Below are positions 32,901 through 41,071 of a stretch of 64,000 nucleotides of DNA, piece by piece. Below the pieces are notes generated by a model. The model had not been told where the DNA came from. It did no database searches and saw only the letters and a program-made list of their open reading frames with translations. Within the stretch, counting starts at the first letter, position 1. The number at the start of each line of letters is the position of its first letter. This DNA comes from Amycolatopsis alkalitolerans (GTDB taxonomy: Bacteria > Actinomycetota > Actinomycetes > Mycobacteriales > Pseudonocardiaceae): positions 124,001 to 188,000 of the forward strand of contig NZ_VDFW01000006.1 of NCBI RefSeq assembly GCF_006152065.1, read 5' to 3'. The translations under genes and the position numbers were made by a program.

Positions 32901-35258
32901 ATGGCGAATGGCCAGGCGGGACCGGCGGAACGCGAACTGCCACCGCTCGACCCGTTCGCCGGAGTGCCGGACGCGCGGTACCACCTGTCGGCGGAGGAGC
33001 TGCTCCGGCCGCTGCTGGAACCGGGCAGCGGCGGCCTGCTGCGATGGCGCAGGCAGGCCAGCAACGCGCCCATCGTGCCGGTCGAAAACGCCTACGTGAC
33101 GGGCAGGCTGGACCTGCGCGGCGCGGATCTCGACTGCCTGTTCCGCTTCGAGAACTGCCGGTTCGACCAAGCGCCGGACGTGCGCGAGGCGAAGCTGCTG
33201 GGGCTCGTGTTCCGCCGGTGCTGGCTGCCCGGGCTCAAGGCCCGTAACCTCCGCAGCCGCAATGACGTCCGGCTCATCCGCAGTGTCGTGCAGCCGTTCC
33301 CCGGCGGTACGGACGACGGCGAAACGGCGGTACAGCGCGGGGACACGCGCGAACGCGGGGTGCCGGACGCGGCCATCAACCTGACCGACGCGGTCATCGA
33401 GGGTTCGCTCGTGCTGACCCGCACCCGGATCGCCTCCGCGTTCGGCCGCGCCATCCAGGCCGACCGGCTCCAGATCAACGGAGCGCTGCTCGCGTACCGG
33501 CTCAAAGCGGACGGGCAGGTGCGCGTCCCCGGCATGCGGACCGGCGGCAACGTCAACTTTTCCGGCGCCACGCTGAGAAATCCGGGCGGGTTCGCACTCG
33601 ACGCGAACGGGGTGCAGGTCGGCGGCAGCCTGCTGTGCGAGGTCGACAACTTCGGCGCTGGTGACCAGCGGCAGGCCTTCAGCGCCCGCGGCATCCTGCA
33701 CCTGCCGAGCGCCCGCGTCGACGGGGACATCGTGTTCCGCGGCGCGGATCTGGCGAGTCCCCAGCGCGGTGCGATCGCCGTGGAGGCCTGGGATTCCAGC
33801 GATCCCTACGTCGATCCGTGGCCTGCGGTGGTCGCCGACCGGATGCGGGTCGAGGGCAACGTCGAGCTGTCCGACGGGCTCTCGGCCGTCGGCACGCTGC
33901 GCATGATCAACGTGCGCATCGGCGGCACGCTGCGGCTCGCGCGGGCCCGGGTGAAGGTGACGCGCGGCAAGATCGAGCCGTTCTACGACCGTGCGTTACA
34001 TCTCGACGGCAGCGAGATCGACGGGGACCTCGAAGCGACCGGGCTGGACGTGCCTTCGGGCCAGCTGCGCCTCGCGGACGTGCGCGTCGGCGGCAACGTG
34101 CTGGCCGCGCACGCGCAGCTGCGGCACGGCGGGCGGGACGTGCTGTCCGCGCGGCGGTTGAAGGTCGCCGGCAACCTGCAGCTCACCGACGCGACGATCG
34201 AGGGCACGCTGCGGTTGCAGGGCACGGAGGTCGGCGGCAGCGTCGAGCTGTACGGCACCGATGTCAGCGCGCCCAACGTGCGGGAGCAGACGAGCTACTC
34301 GGTGGACGTGCGGACGGTCCGGGCCGGGCGCAACGTCAGCCTCACCACCTCCGGGGACCGGCATTTCCGCGCGACCGGCGGGGTCAACATGGACGGGGCG
34401 AGGGTGGCCCGCCGGGTGGACCTGACCGGTGCGGAGCTGGATTCCGTGCCAGGGCACGACGTCGCGCTCGACGCGAGCGATCTCACCGCCGACGAGCTGC
34501 TGCTGAACCCAGGGACGATCCCGCGCGGCCGGATCGTGCTGCGGCACGCGCACTGCCGCACCCTCGACGACAACGACGAGTTCTGGGAGACCACGGGCGG
34601 GATCGAGCTCGAGGACTTCCAGTACGACATGCTCCGCCGGCCGATCGAGATGAAGAACGACCGCGCGGTGAACGTCCGGATCCGGCAGCTGCGCGCCGCG
34701 ATGGCGGGCTACCGGCCCGGCCCGTACGACCAGCTGGCGGCGATGCTGCGGGCGAGCGGGAACGAGGAGCATGCGGACACGGTGCTGTTCCGCAAGCAGC
34801 AGTACCGGTACGAAGCGCTCGCGCAGGGCTATCGCGTGTTCGGGCCGGGTGTGCGGTTGTGGAGCTGGCTGCAGCGCTGGATGGTCGGCTACGGGTACCG
34901 GCCGGTGCGGGCGCTGGGCTGGCTGGTCGGCCTGCTGGCCGCCGGCAGCCTGTATTTCTGGTTGGGCAACGACTCGTGCGTGCACGACGTGCGGGAAGGG
35001 GTGAACCAGTTGCTCGTGCTGGGTCCCCGCTGCGCGATCAACTCACAGGACAGCGGTATGCAGTGGAACCCGGTGCTGTACACGCTGGACCTGCTGGTGC
35101 CGATCGTGGACTTCGGCAACAAGTCACGGTGGTACATGCATGGTCTGGACAAGTGGGTCAGTGGCGGGTTCATCGCGATGGGCTGGATCTTCGCGACCAC
35201 GGTCGCGGCGGGCGCCGGCCGGATGATCCGGCGCGACGCCCCCAGCAACCCCCGCTGA
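32901..35258 (+). CDS. Beta-helix-like repeat membrane protein of unknown function
   Basis: A ~785-aa protein dominated (residues ~60-600) by ~20-residue repeats of the form xVGGNVxLxGxxI, for example IEGTLRLQGTEVGGSVEL and VDGDIVFRGADL. These predict a right-handed beta-solenoid as in pentapeptide-repeat or bactofilin-like proteins. Two transmembrane helices follow: near residue 680 (LGWLVGLLAAGSLYFWLG) and near 765 (FIAMGWIFATTVAAGA), bracketing the block TLDLLVPIVDFG. Homologues in actinomycetes are sometimes labelled membrane oxidoreductase without evidence. ATG is preferred over GTG six bases upstream for better spacing from AAGGAG. One TTA codon at 33996. Confidence 0.87.
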   Translation: MANGQAGPAERELPPLDPFAGVPDARYHLSAEELLRPLLEPGSGGLLRWRRQASNAPIVPVENAYVTGRLDLRGADLDCLFRFENCRFDQAPDVREAKLLGLVFRRCWLPGLKARNLRSRNDVRLIRSVVQPFPGGTDDGETAVQRGDTRERGVPDAAINLTDAVIEGSLVLTRTRIASAFGRAIQADRLQINGALLAYRLKADGQVRVPGMRTGGNVNFSGATLRNPGGFALDANGVQVGGSLLCEVDNFGAGDQRQAFSARGILHLPSARVDGDIVFRGADLASPQRGAIAVEAWDSSDPYVDPWPAVVADRMRVEGNVELSDGLSAVGTLRMINVRIGGTLRLARARVKVTRGKIEPFYDRALHLDGSEIDGDLEATGLDVPSGQLRLADVRVGGNVLAAHAQLRHGGRDVLSARRLKVAGNLQLTDATIEGTLRLQGTEVGGSVELYGTDVSAPNVREQTSYSVDVRTVRAGRNVSLTTSGDRHFRATGGVNMDGARVARRVDLTGAELDSVPGHDVALDASDLTADELLLNPGTIPRGRIVLRHAHCRTLDDNDEFWETTGGIELEDFQYDMLRRPIEMKNDRAVNVRIRQLRAAMAGYRPGPYDQLAAMLRASGNEEHADTVLFRKQQYRYEALAQGYRVFGPGVRLWSWLQRWMVGYGYRPVRALGWLVGLLAAGSLYFWLGNDSCVHDVREGVNQLLVLGPRCAINSQDSGMQWNPVLYTLDLLVPIVDFGNKSRWYMHGLDKWVSGGFIAMGWIFATTVAAGAGRMIRRDAPSNPR

Positions 35259-35268
35259 AAGCGCTTTC

Positions 35269-35391
35269 TCACTGGGGCAGGTGCGGGCGGTTGCCCGGCT
35301 CCTGCGAGGGCGGGGTCTGCGTCGCGGGCAGGTTCGCCGCCTCGTAGCGGGACAGGGTGAGCGGGCCCGAGGTGTCCGGCAGCAGCGCCAT
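35269..35391 (-). CDS. Candidate small protein, 40 aa
   Basis: An ORF of 40 codons, MALLPDTSGPLTLSRYEAAN to GNRPHLPQ. All 40 sense codons end in G or C, with roughly 70% GC at first and lower GC at second positions, which is the coding signature of high-GC actinomycetes. No other gene overlaps, so it is not a shadow. An in-frame ATG at 35430 would add 13 residues, but those codons lose the bias. The peptide is proline-rich, hydrophilic and has no signal peptide. No family recognised; a ribosome-binding site is weak. Confidence 0.5.
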   Translation of the reverse strand: MALLPDTSGPLTLSRYEAANLPATQTPPSQEPGNRPHLPQ

Positions 35392-35489
35392 CCTTGACCC
35401 GCCGCGCCCCCCGCTGAAAGCGCCAAGCATCGAAACGACGCCCCCGCGCGGGTCAACGCAACCAAACAACGCAACCGGCACCGAGTGTG

Positions 35490-35545
35490 GGGGGTCCAGG
35501 GGGGCGAAGCCCTCCCTGGCGGGGGGTTGGGGGTCCGACCCCCAA
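35490..35545. repeat. G-run/C-run hairpin element downstream of tRNA-Gly
   Basis: Two adjacent stems: CCAGGGGGGCGAAGCCCTCCCTGG and TTGGGGGTCCGACCCCCAA. On the minus strand these follow the tRNA 3' end by ~60-110 bases. Similar GGGTCCAGGGGGCGAAGCCC-type elements are common as dispersed intergenic repeats in actinomycetes (from memory). They may end the tRNA transcript. Confidence 0.55.
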
Positions 35546-35604
35546 AGGCAATGGCGAGGGACGCTCGGCTCGCGCTTTCCGCGAGCACAGCTCACCCCGT
35601 CCCG

Positions 35605-35677
35605 AGCGGACGACGGGATTCGAACCCGCGACCCTCACCTTGGCAAGGTGATGCGCTACCAGCTGCGCTACGTCCGC
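35605..35677 (-). tRNA. tRNA-Gly (anticodon GCC)
   Basis: 73-nt cloverleaf on the minus strand. Acceptor stem GCGGACG pairs with CGTCCGC, with discriminator U. The D arm is GCGCAGCTGGTAGCGC, the anticodon stem-loop CACC-TTGCCAA-GGTG gives anticodon GCC, and the T arm contains GGGTTCGAATCCC. CCA is not encoded. Anticodon GCC reads GGC and GGT, the main glycine codons of this genome. Confidence 0.97.
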
Positions 35678-35704
35678 ATGCCCCGTTCGCGAGGCGTTGT
35701 TTAC

Positions 35705-35710
35705 TCTATA
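35705..35710 (-). promoter_or_regulatory. -10 element of the tRNA-Gly promoter
   Basis: On the minus strand GGTATAGAGTAA contains TATAGA, close to the TATAAT consensus, ~28 bases before the mature tRNA 5' end, in an otherwise GC-rich region. A -35 (CTGTCA, 18-bp spacing) is weak. Confidence 0.5.
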
Positions 35711-35860
35711 CCGTGGCCTTCAGGGGCGTGACAGGCACCCGGTCGGAGGTAACTCTGTCACTCCCGGAGTACAAGGGGTGACGGCAAGCGTTTCGCTCCG
35801 TATGGTGTCCCCATTCAACCGAACGGGTCAATCCCGCCCGGGGAGGAGGTGCCTGGCCGG

Positions 35861-37345
35861 ATGACGGAAGAAGCAACGGTACCGGAGCAACGCACGGTAT
35901 CGGCCGATGAACAGGCACTTCTGCGTCGCCTCCGGGCCGGGGAGGATCGGGCGTTCAGTGAGCTCTTCGAGCAGCACTCGGGCGCCGTGCGGCGGCTGGC
36001 TCGTGGGATAGCCAGCGACGCTTCCGAGGCGGAGGACATCACCGCCGAAACCTTCTTCCGGGTGCTCCAGGCGCTCCGGCGCGGGTCGGGCCCGCGTGAT
36101 CACATCCGCGCTTACCTGCTCACCGTCGCCCGCCGGGTGTCCTGGGAGTGGCATGGGTCGCGCCGTGACGTTCCGGTCACCGACGACGAGTTGACGGTCC
36201 GCGTGGGCGCCGGTGTGGACGCGCATGCCCGCACCGCGGAGCACACGTTGATCGCGACCGCCTTCACGAGCCTTCCGGAGCGCTGGCGCACGGTCCTGTG
36301 GCAGACGGAGGTCGAAGGTGAGCAGCCGGCGGTCGTCGCCCCGCATTTCGGGTTGAGCGCGAACGCGACGGCGGCGCTCGCCCGCCGCGCCCGGCAGGGG
36401 TTGCGCGCGGCGTATCTGCAGGCCCATCTCGCGATGAACCGTACCTCGGACGTCAGCTGCCGCGGCGTGATCGAGAAGCTGGGCGGGTACACCGCGGGCA
36501 GCGTGACCGGGTCGGAGGCCGCCCGCATCCGCACCCACCTTCTCGGCTGCGCTTCGTGTCGCGCGATGCACGCCGAACTGCGGGACGTCTGCTCCTCCCT
36601 GCGGTCGCACGCCGGGGTGCTGGCGATGCTGGTGCCTTCGACTGCGGCGGTCGCCGCGTCGGGACATGGCGCGCTCGCCACGCTCAAGGGGCTCGTGCTC
36701 TCGAAGCTCAAGGTCGGGATCGCGCTCGTGTCCACGGCGGCGGCCGGGGTCGTCGGCGTCACCGTGGGCCCGGCGCTGATCAACCCCGACCACGCGCAGA
36801 CCGTTGGCCTGCCGCAGAGCGGGATCGAACTGCGGATCGCGCCGACCGAGCCCTCGCTGCTGAGCCCGCCGCCGCAGCAGCCCGTGACGCCGGACGAAGC
36901 GACGCTGCGGCTGCCCGGGGCTCCGGTGATCGTGCAGCGGGAAGCCCAGGCGCCGCCCCCGGCCGGCGCGGTCGCGACGGCGCCGGCCGGGCCCAAGCAG
37001 GCACCGGCCGCGCCCAAGCAGGTGCCCGCCGCGCCGCCGCAGAGCCAGCAGGGGCGCAGCGATCCACCGGCCACGTCGTCGCCGTCCTCGTCGAGCGGCA
37101 CCGCGCGCGACGACCTCGACTCGACGTCCAGCACCCCGCCCAGCAGCACGAAGCCGGGCAAAGCCCGTAACGGGAACAAGAACAACAACTCGCGGGCCGG
37201 CACCGCGCCGAACAACAACCTCCGTGCGGACCCGCCGCCGGCCGATGCCGACGTGACGGCGACCCAGGCGGCGAAGCCGTCCGGGGAACACAGCACGTTC
37301 TTCTGGTGGTTGTTCGGCCCTGGCGCGCGTAACGCCTCCGGTTGA
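35861..37345 (+). CDS. ECF sigma factor fused to zinc-finger anti-sigma-like and membrane module
   Basis: A 494-aa protein. Residues ~20-180 are an ECF sigma factor: region 2 with AFSELFEQHSGAVRRLARG and AEDITAETFFRVLQAL, region 4 with LPERWRTVLWQTEVEGEQ and GLSANATAALARRARQGL. Residues ~205-245 are a zinc-finger anti-sigma motif, with HLLGCASCRAMH giving the H-x3-C-x2-C pattern. A transmembrane helix follows at ~285-310 (VGIALVSTAAAGVVGVTVG), then a ~180-residue Pro/Ser/Asn-rich extracytoplasmic tail ending STFFWWLFG. The sigma factor is thus tethered to the membrane by its own anti-sigma-like half. ATG was chosen with GGAGGAGG upstream; an in-frame GTG is four codons earlier. Confidence 0.92.
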   Translation: MTEEATVPEQRTVSADEQALLRRLRAGEDRAFSELFEQHSGAVRRLARGIASDASEAEDITAETFFRVLQALRRGSGPRDHIRAYLLTVARRVSWEWHGSRRDVPVTDDELTVRVGAGVDAHARTAEHTLIATAFTSLPERWRTVLWQTEVEGEQPAVVAPHFGLSANATAALARRARQGLRAAYLQAHLAMNRTSDVSCRGVIEKLGGYTAGSVTGSEAARIRTHLLGCASCRAMHAELRDVCSSLRSHAGVLAMLVPSTAAVAASGHGALATLKGLVLSKLKVGIALVSTAAAGVVGVTVGPALINPDHAQTVGLPQSGIELRIAPTEPSLLSPPPQQPVTPDEATLRLPGAPVIVQREAQAPPPAGAVATAPAGPKQAPAAPKQVPAAPPQSQQGRSDPPATSSPSSSSGTARDDLDSTSSTPPSSTKPGKARNGNKNNNSRAGTAPNNNLRADPPPADADVTATQAAKPSGEHSTFFWWLFGPGARNASG

Positions 37346-37435
37346 TCTTGGTGCGGATCTCGCGCCACGGGCCCGGGCCACGCTACCGTTGAGCACGCTC
37401 ACGAACGACGGAGCGTGTCCAGGAGGCCACGAAGC

Positions 37436-37876
37436 ATGAACCGCCGGGTGCAGGGGCTGGACGGCCGCGAATGGACGGTCCGGGCGCAGATGGAGTGGCG
37501 CCGCCCCGTGACCGTCGAGGATTTCGAGCATGACGTGGCGGGCAGCCCGGCGCCAGGCGTCGCGATGCTCTCGGTCACCCTGGTGCTCGCGGTTATCCTG
37601 GTCGCATGGCTACCCGAAGGGGTCGTCGTGCCGGCCTGGGTGATCTGGGGCCTGCTGCTGATCGCGCTGTTCTTCCCGCTGCGGTGGGTGCTGAACCGGC
37701 CGTGGGGCGTGGTCGCGGAGACCGACGGCGACGCGCTGGGCGATCACCCGCCCGAGCGCTGGGTCGGCGTGGTGTCCGGGATGTTCCGGGTGCGCGGCGA
37801 GGTGGCGAAGGTCGTCAAGGCCATCCGGACCGAGGGCCTGCCGGACTTCGACGGCCCCCTGCATCCCATGGAGTGA
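37436..37876 (+). CDS. Small two-helix membrane protein
   Basis: A 146-aa protein with a hydrophilic N-terminus (RRVQGLDGREWTVRAQMEWRRP), two adjacent transmembrane helices at ~residues 43-82 (SVTLVLAVILVAWLP and WVIWGLLLIALFFPL), and a C-terminal cytosolic part. Similar actinobacterial proteins carry the label DUF983, an assignment I recall only weakly. ATG at this position has AGGAGG 12 bases upstream. It stops three bases before the glycosylase gene on the same strand, so the two are probably co-transcribed. Function unknown. Confidence 0.85.
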   Translation: MNRRVQGLDGREWTVRAQMEWRRPVTVEDFEHDVAGSPAPGVAMLSVTLVLAVILVAWLPEGVVVPAWVIWGLLLIALFFPLRWVLNRPWGVVAETDGDALGDHPPERWVGVVSGMFRVRGEVAKVVKAIRTEGLPDFDGPLHPME

Positions 37877-37879
37877 CCG

Positions 37880-38731
37880 ATGCCCGAGTTACCTGAGGTC
37901 GAGGCGCTCGCACACCACCTGCGCGAGCACGCGGTCGGCCGGACGGTGACGCGGGTGGACGTGGCGTCGTTCGGTGTGCTGAAGACCGTGAGCCCGCAGT
38001 GGACGGAACTGCACGGGCGCACCGTGACCGGCGCCGGCCGCTACGGCAAGCATCTCGATCTCGACTGCGACGGGATCCATCTCGTGATCCACCTGGCCCG
38101 CGCGGGCTGGCTGCGCTGGTCCGATCAGCTCTCGCCGACGCCACCCAAACCGGGTCGCGGTCCGCTGGCGCTGCGGGTCCACCTTGGGGGGCCGGGGTTC
38201 GACCTGACCGAGGCCGGCACGAAGAAGGGGCTCGCGGTGTGGATCGTGCACGATCCGAAGGACGTGCCGAGCGTCGCGCGGCTTGGGCCCGATGCCCTGG
38301 AGCTCACCCGCGAGAGGCTCGGCGAGTTGTTCACCGGCCGCACGGAACGGCTCAAGACCGCGCTGACCGACCAGCCGCTGATCGCCGGCATCGGCAACGC
38401 CTACTCCGACGAGATCATGCACGCCGCGAAGCTGTCGCCGTATGCGACGCCGGGCAAGCTCTCCGAGGAGGCGCTGGACCGGTTGTTCGACGCGATGCAC
38501 GAGGTGCTCACGAACGCCGTAGAACGGTCGGTCGGCCAGGACGCGGCACGCCTGAAGGGCGAGAAGCGATCCGGCCTCAAGGTGCACGCGCGGGCGGGTC
38601 TGCCGTGCCCGGTCTGCGGGGACACGGTGCGCGAGATCTCGTTCGCGGACAAGGCGTTCCAGTACTGCCCGACCTGCCAGACAGGCGGCAAGCCGCTTGC
38701 GGACCGCAGAATGTCGCGGCTGCTGAAGTAG
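37880..38731 (+). CDS. Fpg/Nei-family DNA glycosylase
   Basis: Base-excision repair glycosylase/AP lyase of 283 aa. After Met removal the catalytic proline begins PELPEVEALAHHL. The helix-two-turn-helix segment is seen in QPLIAGIGNAYSDEIMHAA, and a C-terminal CxxC...CxxC zinc finger runs CPVCGDTVREI to YCPTCQTGG. It removes oxidised bases; whether Fpg-like (8-oxoG) or Nei-like (pyrimidines) cannot be settled by eye. Codon 4 is the rare leucine codon TTA, followed by CCT, unusual in this genome. Confidence 0.94.
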   Translation: MPELPEVEALAHHLREHAVGRTVTRVDVASFGVLKTVSPQWTELHGRTVTGAGRYGKHLDLDCDGIHLVIHLARAGWLRWSDQLSPTPPKPGRGPLALRVHLGGPGFDLTEAGTKKGLAVWIVHDPKDVPSVARLGPDALELTRERLGELFTGRTERLKTALTDQPLIAGIGNAYSDEIMHAAKLSPYATPGKLSEEALDRLFDAMHEVLTNAVERSVGQDAARLKGEKRSGLKVHARAGLPCPVCGDTVREISFADKAFQYCPTCQTGGKPLADRRMSRLLK

Positions 38732-38869
38732 CAGACGGTAGGGGCGCCGTTCACCCGTTCATCGTCTAATTGCGACACTTGGCTGGCGGATACGGCGCCG
38801 TTCTCGCGTTGGGTAAGGTGCGCCCTGCCCCAGGGTGTCGGTATCTACACAGAAAGTGGGCCCGAAGCC

Positions 38870-40171
38870 TTGCACCCGGCTGACCGAGCGCAGAGCATTG
38901 ACGCCGTGTCCGAGTTGCCGATCGCGCAGATCATCCCGTGGACTCTCGCGGGCTTGCTGCTGATCGTCGTGGTGGTACTCCTCGTCCGGTCCCGCAAACC
39001 GAGCAGTTTCGTGGACGACGCGGTGCTCGAAGCCGTGTACCACATGTCGAAGGCCACCCCGGACCTCCGCGAGGGCTTCGACCAGGTCGCGGCCGACAGG
39101 ATCACCTCGCAGCTGCTCGAACTCCTCAAATGCGTCGCGGTCGGGATCACCGACCCCGAGGGCACCCTCGCGTCCTGGGACGGGGAGGCCAACGACCACT
39201 ACGTCGACCTCACCACCGCCATCGGGATGGCGATCCGCAAGAGCCGGCGTGAGGTCGTCAACCACGACGACGTCCCCTGTGACCACCGCGGCACCTGCAA
39301 GATGAAGACCGCCGTGATCGTCCCCCTGATCGTCGACGGCGAGGTGGAGGCCGCGCTCGTCGTGGTCGGCCGCTCGAAGGGCAAGCGCCTGGTGCAGATG
39401 GCCGACGCGGTCGCCCAGTTCGTCTGCACCCAGTTCGAACTGGCCCGCCTCGACGAGTCGAAACTGCAGTTGCAGCAGGCCGAGATCAAGGCATTGCGCG
39501 CGCAGATCTCACCCCACTTCATCTACAACGCCCTCAACACGATCTCCTCGCTCATCCGCACCGATCCCGAAGAGGCGCGAGAGCTGCTGCAGGAGTTCGC
39601 CGACTTCACCCGGTACTCGTTCCGCACCTCGGGCATGTTCACGTCGCTCGCCGACGAGCTGCGCAATATCGACCGCTACCTCACCATCGAGCGCGCCCGG
39701 TTCGGCGGCCGGCTCGAGGTGCGGCTGAAGATCGCGCCTGAGGTGCTCTCGGTCGTGGTGCCGTTCCTGATCATCCAGCCGCTCGTGGAGAACGCCGTCC
39801 AGCACGGGCTCGCGAGCAAGCCGAGCGGCGGCATGGTCACCGTGACCGCGCAAGACTACGGCAGCGAGGCACTGATCAGCGTCGAGGACGACGGGATCGG
39901 CATGGACCCGGCGCGCCTAGCGGACCTGCGCAACTCCCACCGCACTGGCGCGCATGTCGGGCTCGGCAACATCAACGCCCGGATGCGGCAGCTGTTCGGC
40001 GACGAGTACGCGCTGATGGTCGAGACCGCGCCCGGTGCGGGGATGAAGGTGACCCTGCGCGTGCCGAAGTTCGCCCCCGGCGTACGCACCGAGCTGCCGG
40101 ACTACTCGGCCGCGGTCCCCGCGCAGGCATCGCGCAACGGCTCACCTGCGCACGCGAAGAAAGGTCCGTAA
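38870..40171 (+). CDS. LytS/BtsS-like sensor histidine kinase
   Basis: A 433-aa (or 421-aa) kinase. One N-terminal transmembrane helix (IIPWTLAGLLLIVVVVLLV), a GAF-like sensor at ~residues 55-190 with two cysteines in VPCDHRGTCKMK, then the PF06580 histidine domain (ALRAQISPHFIYNALNTISS) and an HATPase domain (PLVENAVQHGLASKP, VEDDGIGMD). The start may be TTG at 38870 or GTG at 38906. A GGCGCCGTTC motif appears twice upstream (38743 and 38794). The matching LytTR regulator lies one gene downstream, beside two carboxylate symporters. Confidence 0.92.
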   Translation: MHPADRAQSIDAVSELPIAQIIPWTLAGLLLIVVVVLLVRSRKPSSFVDDAVLEAVYHMSKATPDLREGFDQVAADRITSQLLELLKCVAVGITDPEGTLASWDGEANDHYVDLTTAIGMAIRKSRREVVNHDDVPCDHRGTCKMKTAVIVPLIVDGEVEAALVVVGRSKGKRLVQMADAVAQFVCTQFELARLDESKLQLQQAEIKALRAQISPHFIYNALNTISSLIRTDPEEARELLQEFADFTRYSFRTSGMFTSLADELRNIDRYLTIERARFGGRLEVRLKIAPEVLSVVVPFLIIQPLVENAVQHGLASKPSGGMVTVTAQDYGSEALISVEDDGIGMDPARLADLRNSHRTGAHVGLGNINARMRQLFGDEYALMVETAPGAGMKVTLRVPKFAPGVRTELPDYSAAVPAQASRNGSPAHAKKGP

Positions 40172-40180
40172 CCTGGCGGC

Positions 40181-41023
40181 ATGCCATCCGTGACCGAGTT
40201 GACGAGCAGGATCCCACGAATCGGTGACCGGGGTGACCGCACCGACGTCGTCGCGGTCGTCAAGCTGCACGGTGTCATCACGCCGACCCCGTCGCCGCTT
40301 GCGCGGGGCACGATCAACCTCGCGGCCGTCGAGTCGGCGCTGACCAGGGCGTTCGATCACGACCGGCTCAAGGCCGTCGCGCTGCTGATCAACTCGCCCG
40401 GCGGCGCCCCCACCCAGTCGGGGCTGGTCGCGGAGCGTATCCGGCAGCTGGCCGCGAAGAAGAAGGACGTGCCGGTGCTGGCGTTCTGCGAGGACGTCAC
40501 GGCGTCGGGCGGGTACTGGCTCGCATGCGCGGCGGACGAGATCTACGCGCACCGCACTTCGATCGTCGGGTCGATCGGCGTGATCAGCGGCGGGTTCGGG
40601 TTCACCGGGCTGCTGGAGCGGTTCGGCATCGAGCGGCGGCTGCACACCGCTGGCGCGAACAAGTCCCGGCTCGACCCGTTCAGCCCGGAGAAGCCCGAGG
40701 ACGTCGAATGGCTCAAGAAAATGCATGCCCAGCTGCACGAACTGTTCGTGAGCTGGGTCCAGGAGCGCCGCGGCGACCGGCTCGCCCAGACCGAGGACCT
40801 GTTCACCGGTGACGTCTGGCTCGGCGCGAAGGCGAAGGAACTCGGCCTCATCGACGGGCTGGGCAACCTGCGCGAGACGATCGCGGAACGGTTCCCTGGC
40901 GCGGAGATCAAGATGGCCGAACCGAAGAAGCCGTTGCTCGCCCGGCTCGGCGTCGGGGCGCCGGCCGCGGCGATCTTGGAAGCGGTGTCACACAAAGCGA
41001 TTTGGAGCCGGTACGGGTTGTAG
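40181..41023 (+). CDS. S49-family peptidase (SppA-like)
   Basis: A 280-aa ClpP-fold serine protease. The nucleophile serine lies in EDVTASGGYWLACAADEIYA, and the general-base lysine is likely in TAGANKSRLDPFSPEK, the Ser-Lys dyad of short SppA and SohB-type enzymes. The oxyanion strand is in LLINSPGGAPTQS. No signal peptide or transmembrane helix is visible, so it is probably cytosolic, unlike classical SppA. It sits between the LytS-like kinase and the LytTR gene, ten bases after the kinase; whether it joins that signalling pathway is unknown. Confidence 0.92.
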   Translation: MPSVTELTSRIPRIGDRGDRTDVVAVVKLHGVITPTPSPLARGTINLAAVESALTRAFDHDRLKAVALLINSPGGAPTQSGLVAERIRQLAAKKKDVPVLAFCEDVTASGGYWLACAADEIYAHRTSIVGSIGVISGGFGFTGLLERFGIERRLHTAGANKSRLDPFSPEKPEDVEWLKKMHAQLHELFVSWVQERRGDRLAQTEDLFTGDVWLGAKAKELGLIDGLGNLRETIAERFPGAEIKMAEPKKPLLARLGVGAPAAAILEAVSHKAIWSRYGL

Positions 41024-41071
41024 CGTGTTCGCCCAAGCGCGGTATGGACAGTAAGGTCGGCTCTAGGCAGG

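Larger units (their letters stand above)
35259..35604. other. Region between beta-helix gene and tRNA-Gly: repeats, hairpins and a small gene
   Basis: Holds a candidate 40-codon gene on the minus strand (separate entry). A 16-bp direct repeat CCCCCGCTGAAAGCGC occurs at 35249-35264 and 35408-35423. A G/C-run hairpin region spans ~35490-35545, and GAAAGCGCTTTC (35257-35268) is a palindrome exactly between the two convergent stop codons and may terminate both transcripts. Confidence 0.5.

Noticed and set aside
36112-37368. 418-aa minus-strand ORF opposite the sigma fusion
   Set aside because: Ser/Thr/Arg shadow; the plus strand has sigma and zinc-finger motifs with a strong ribosome-binding site.
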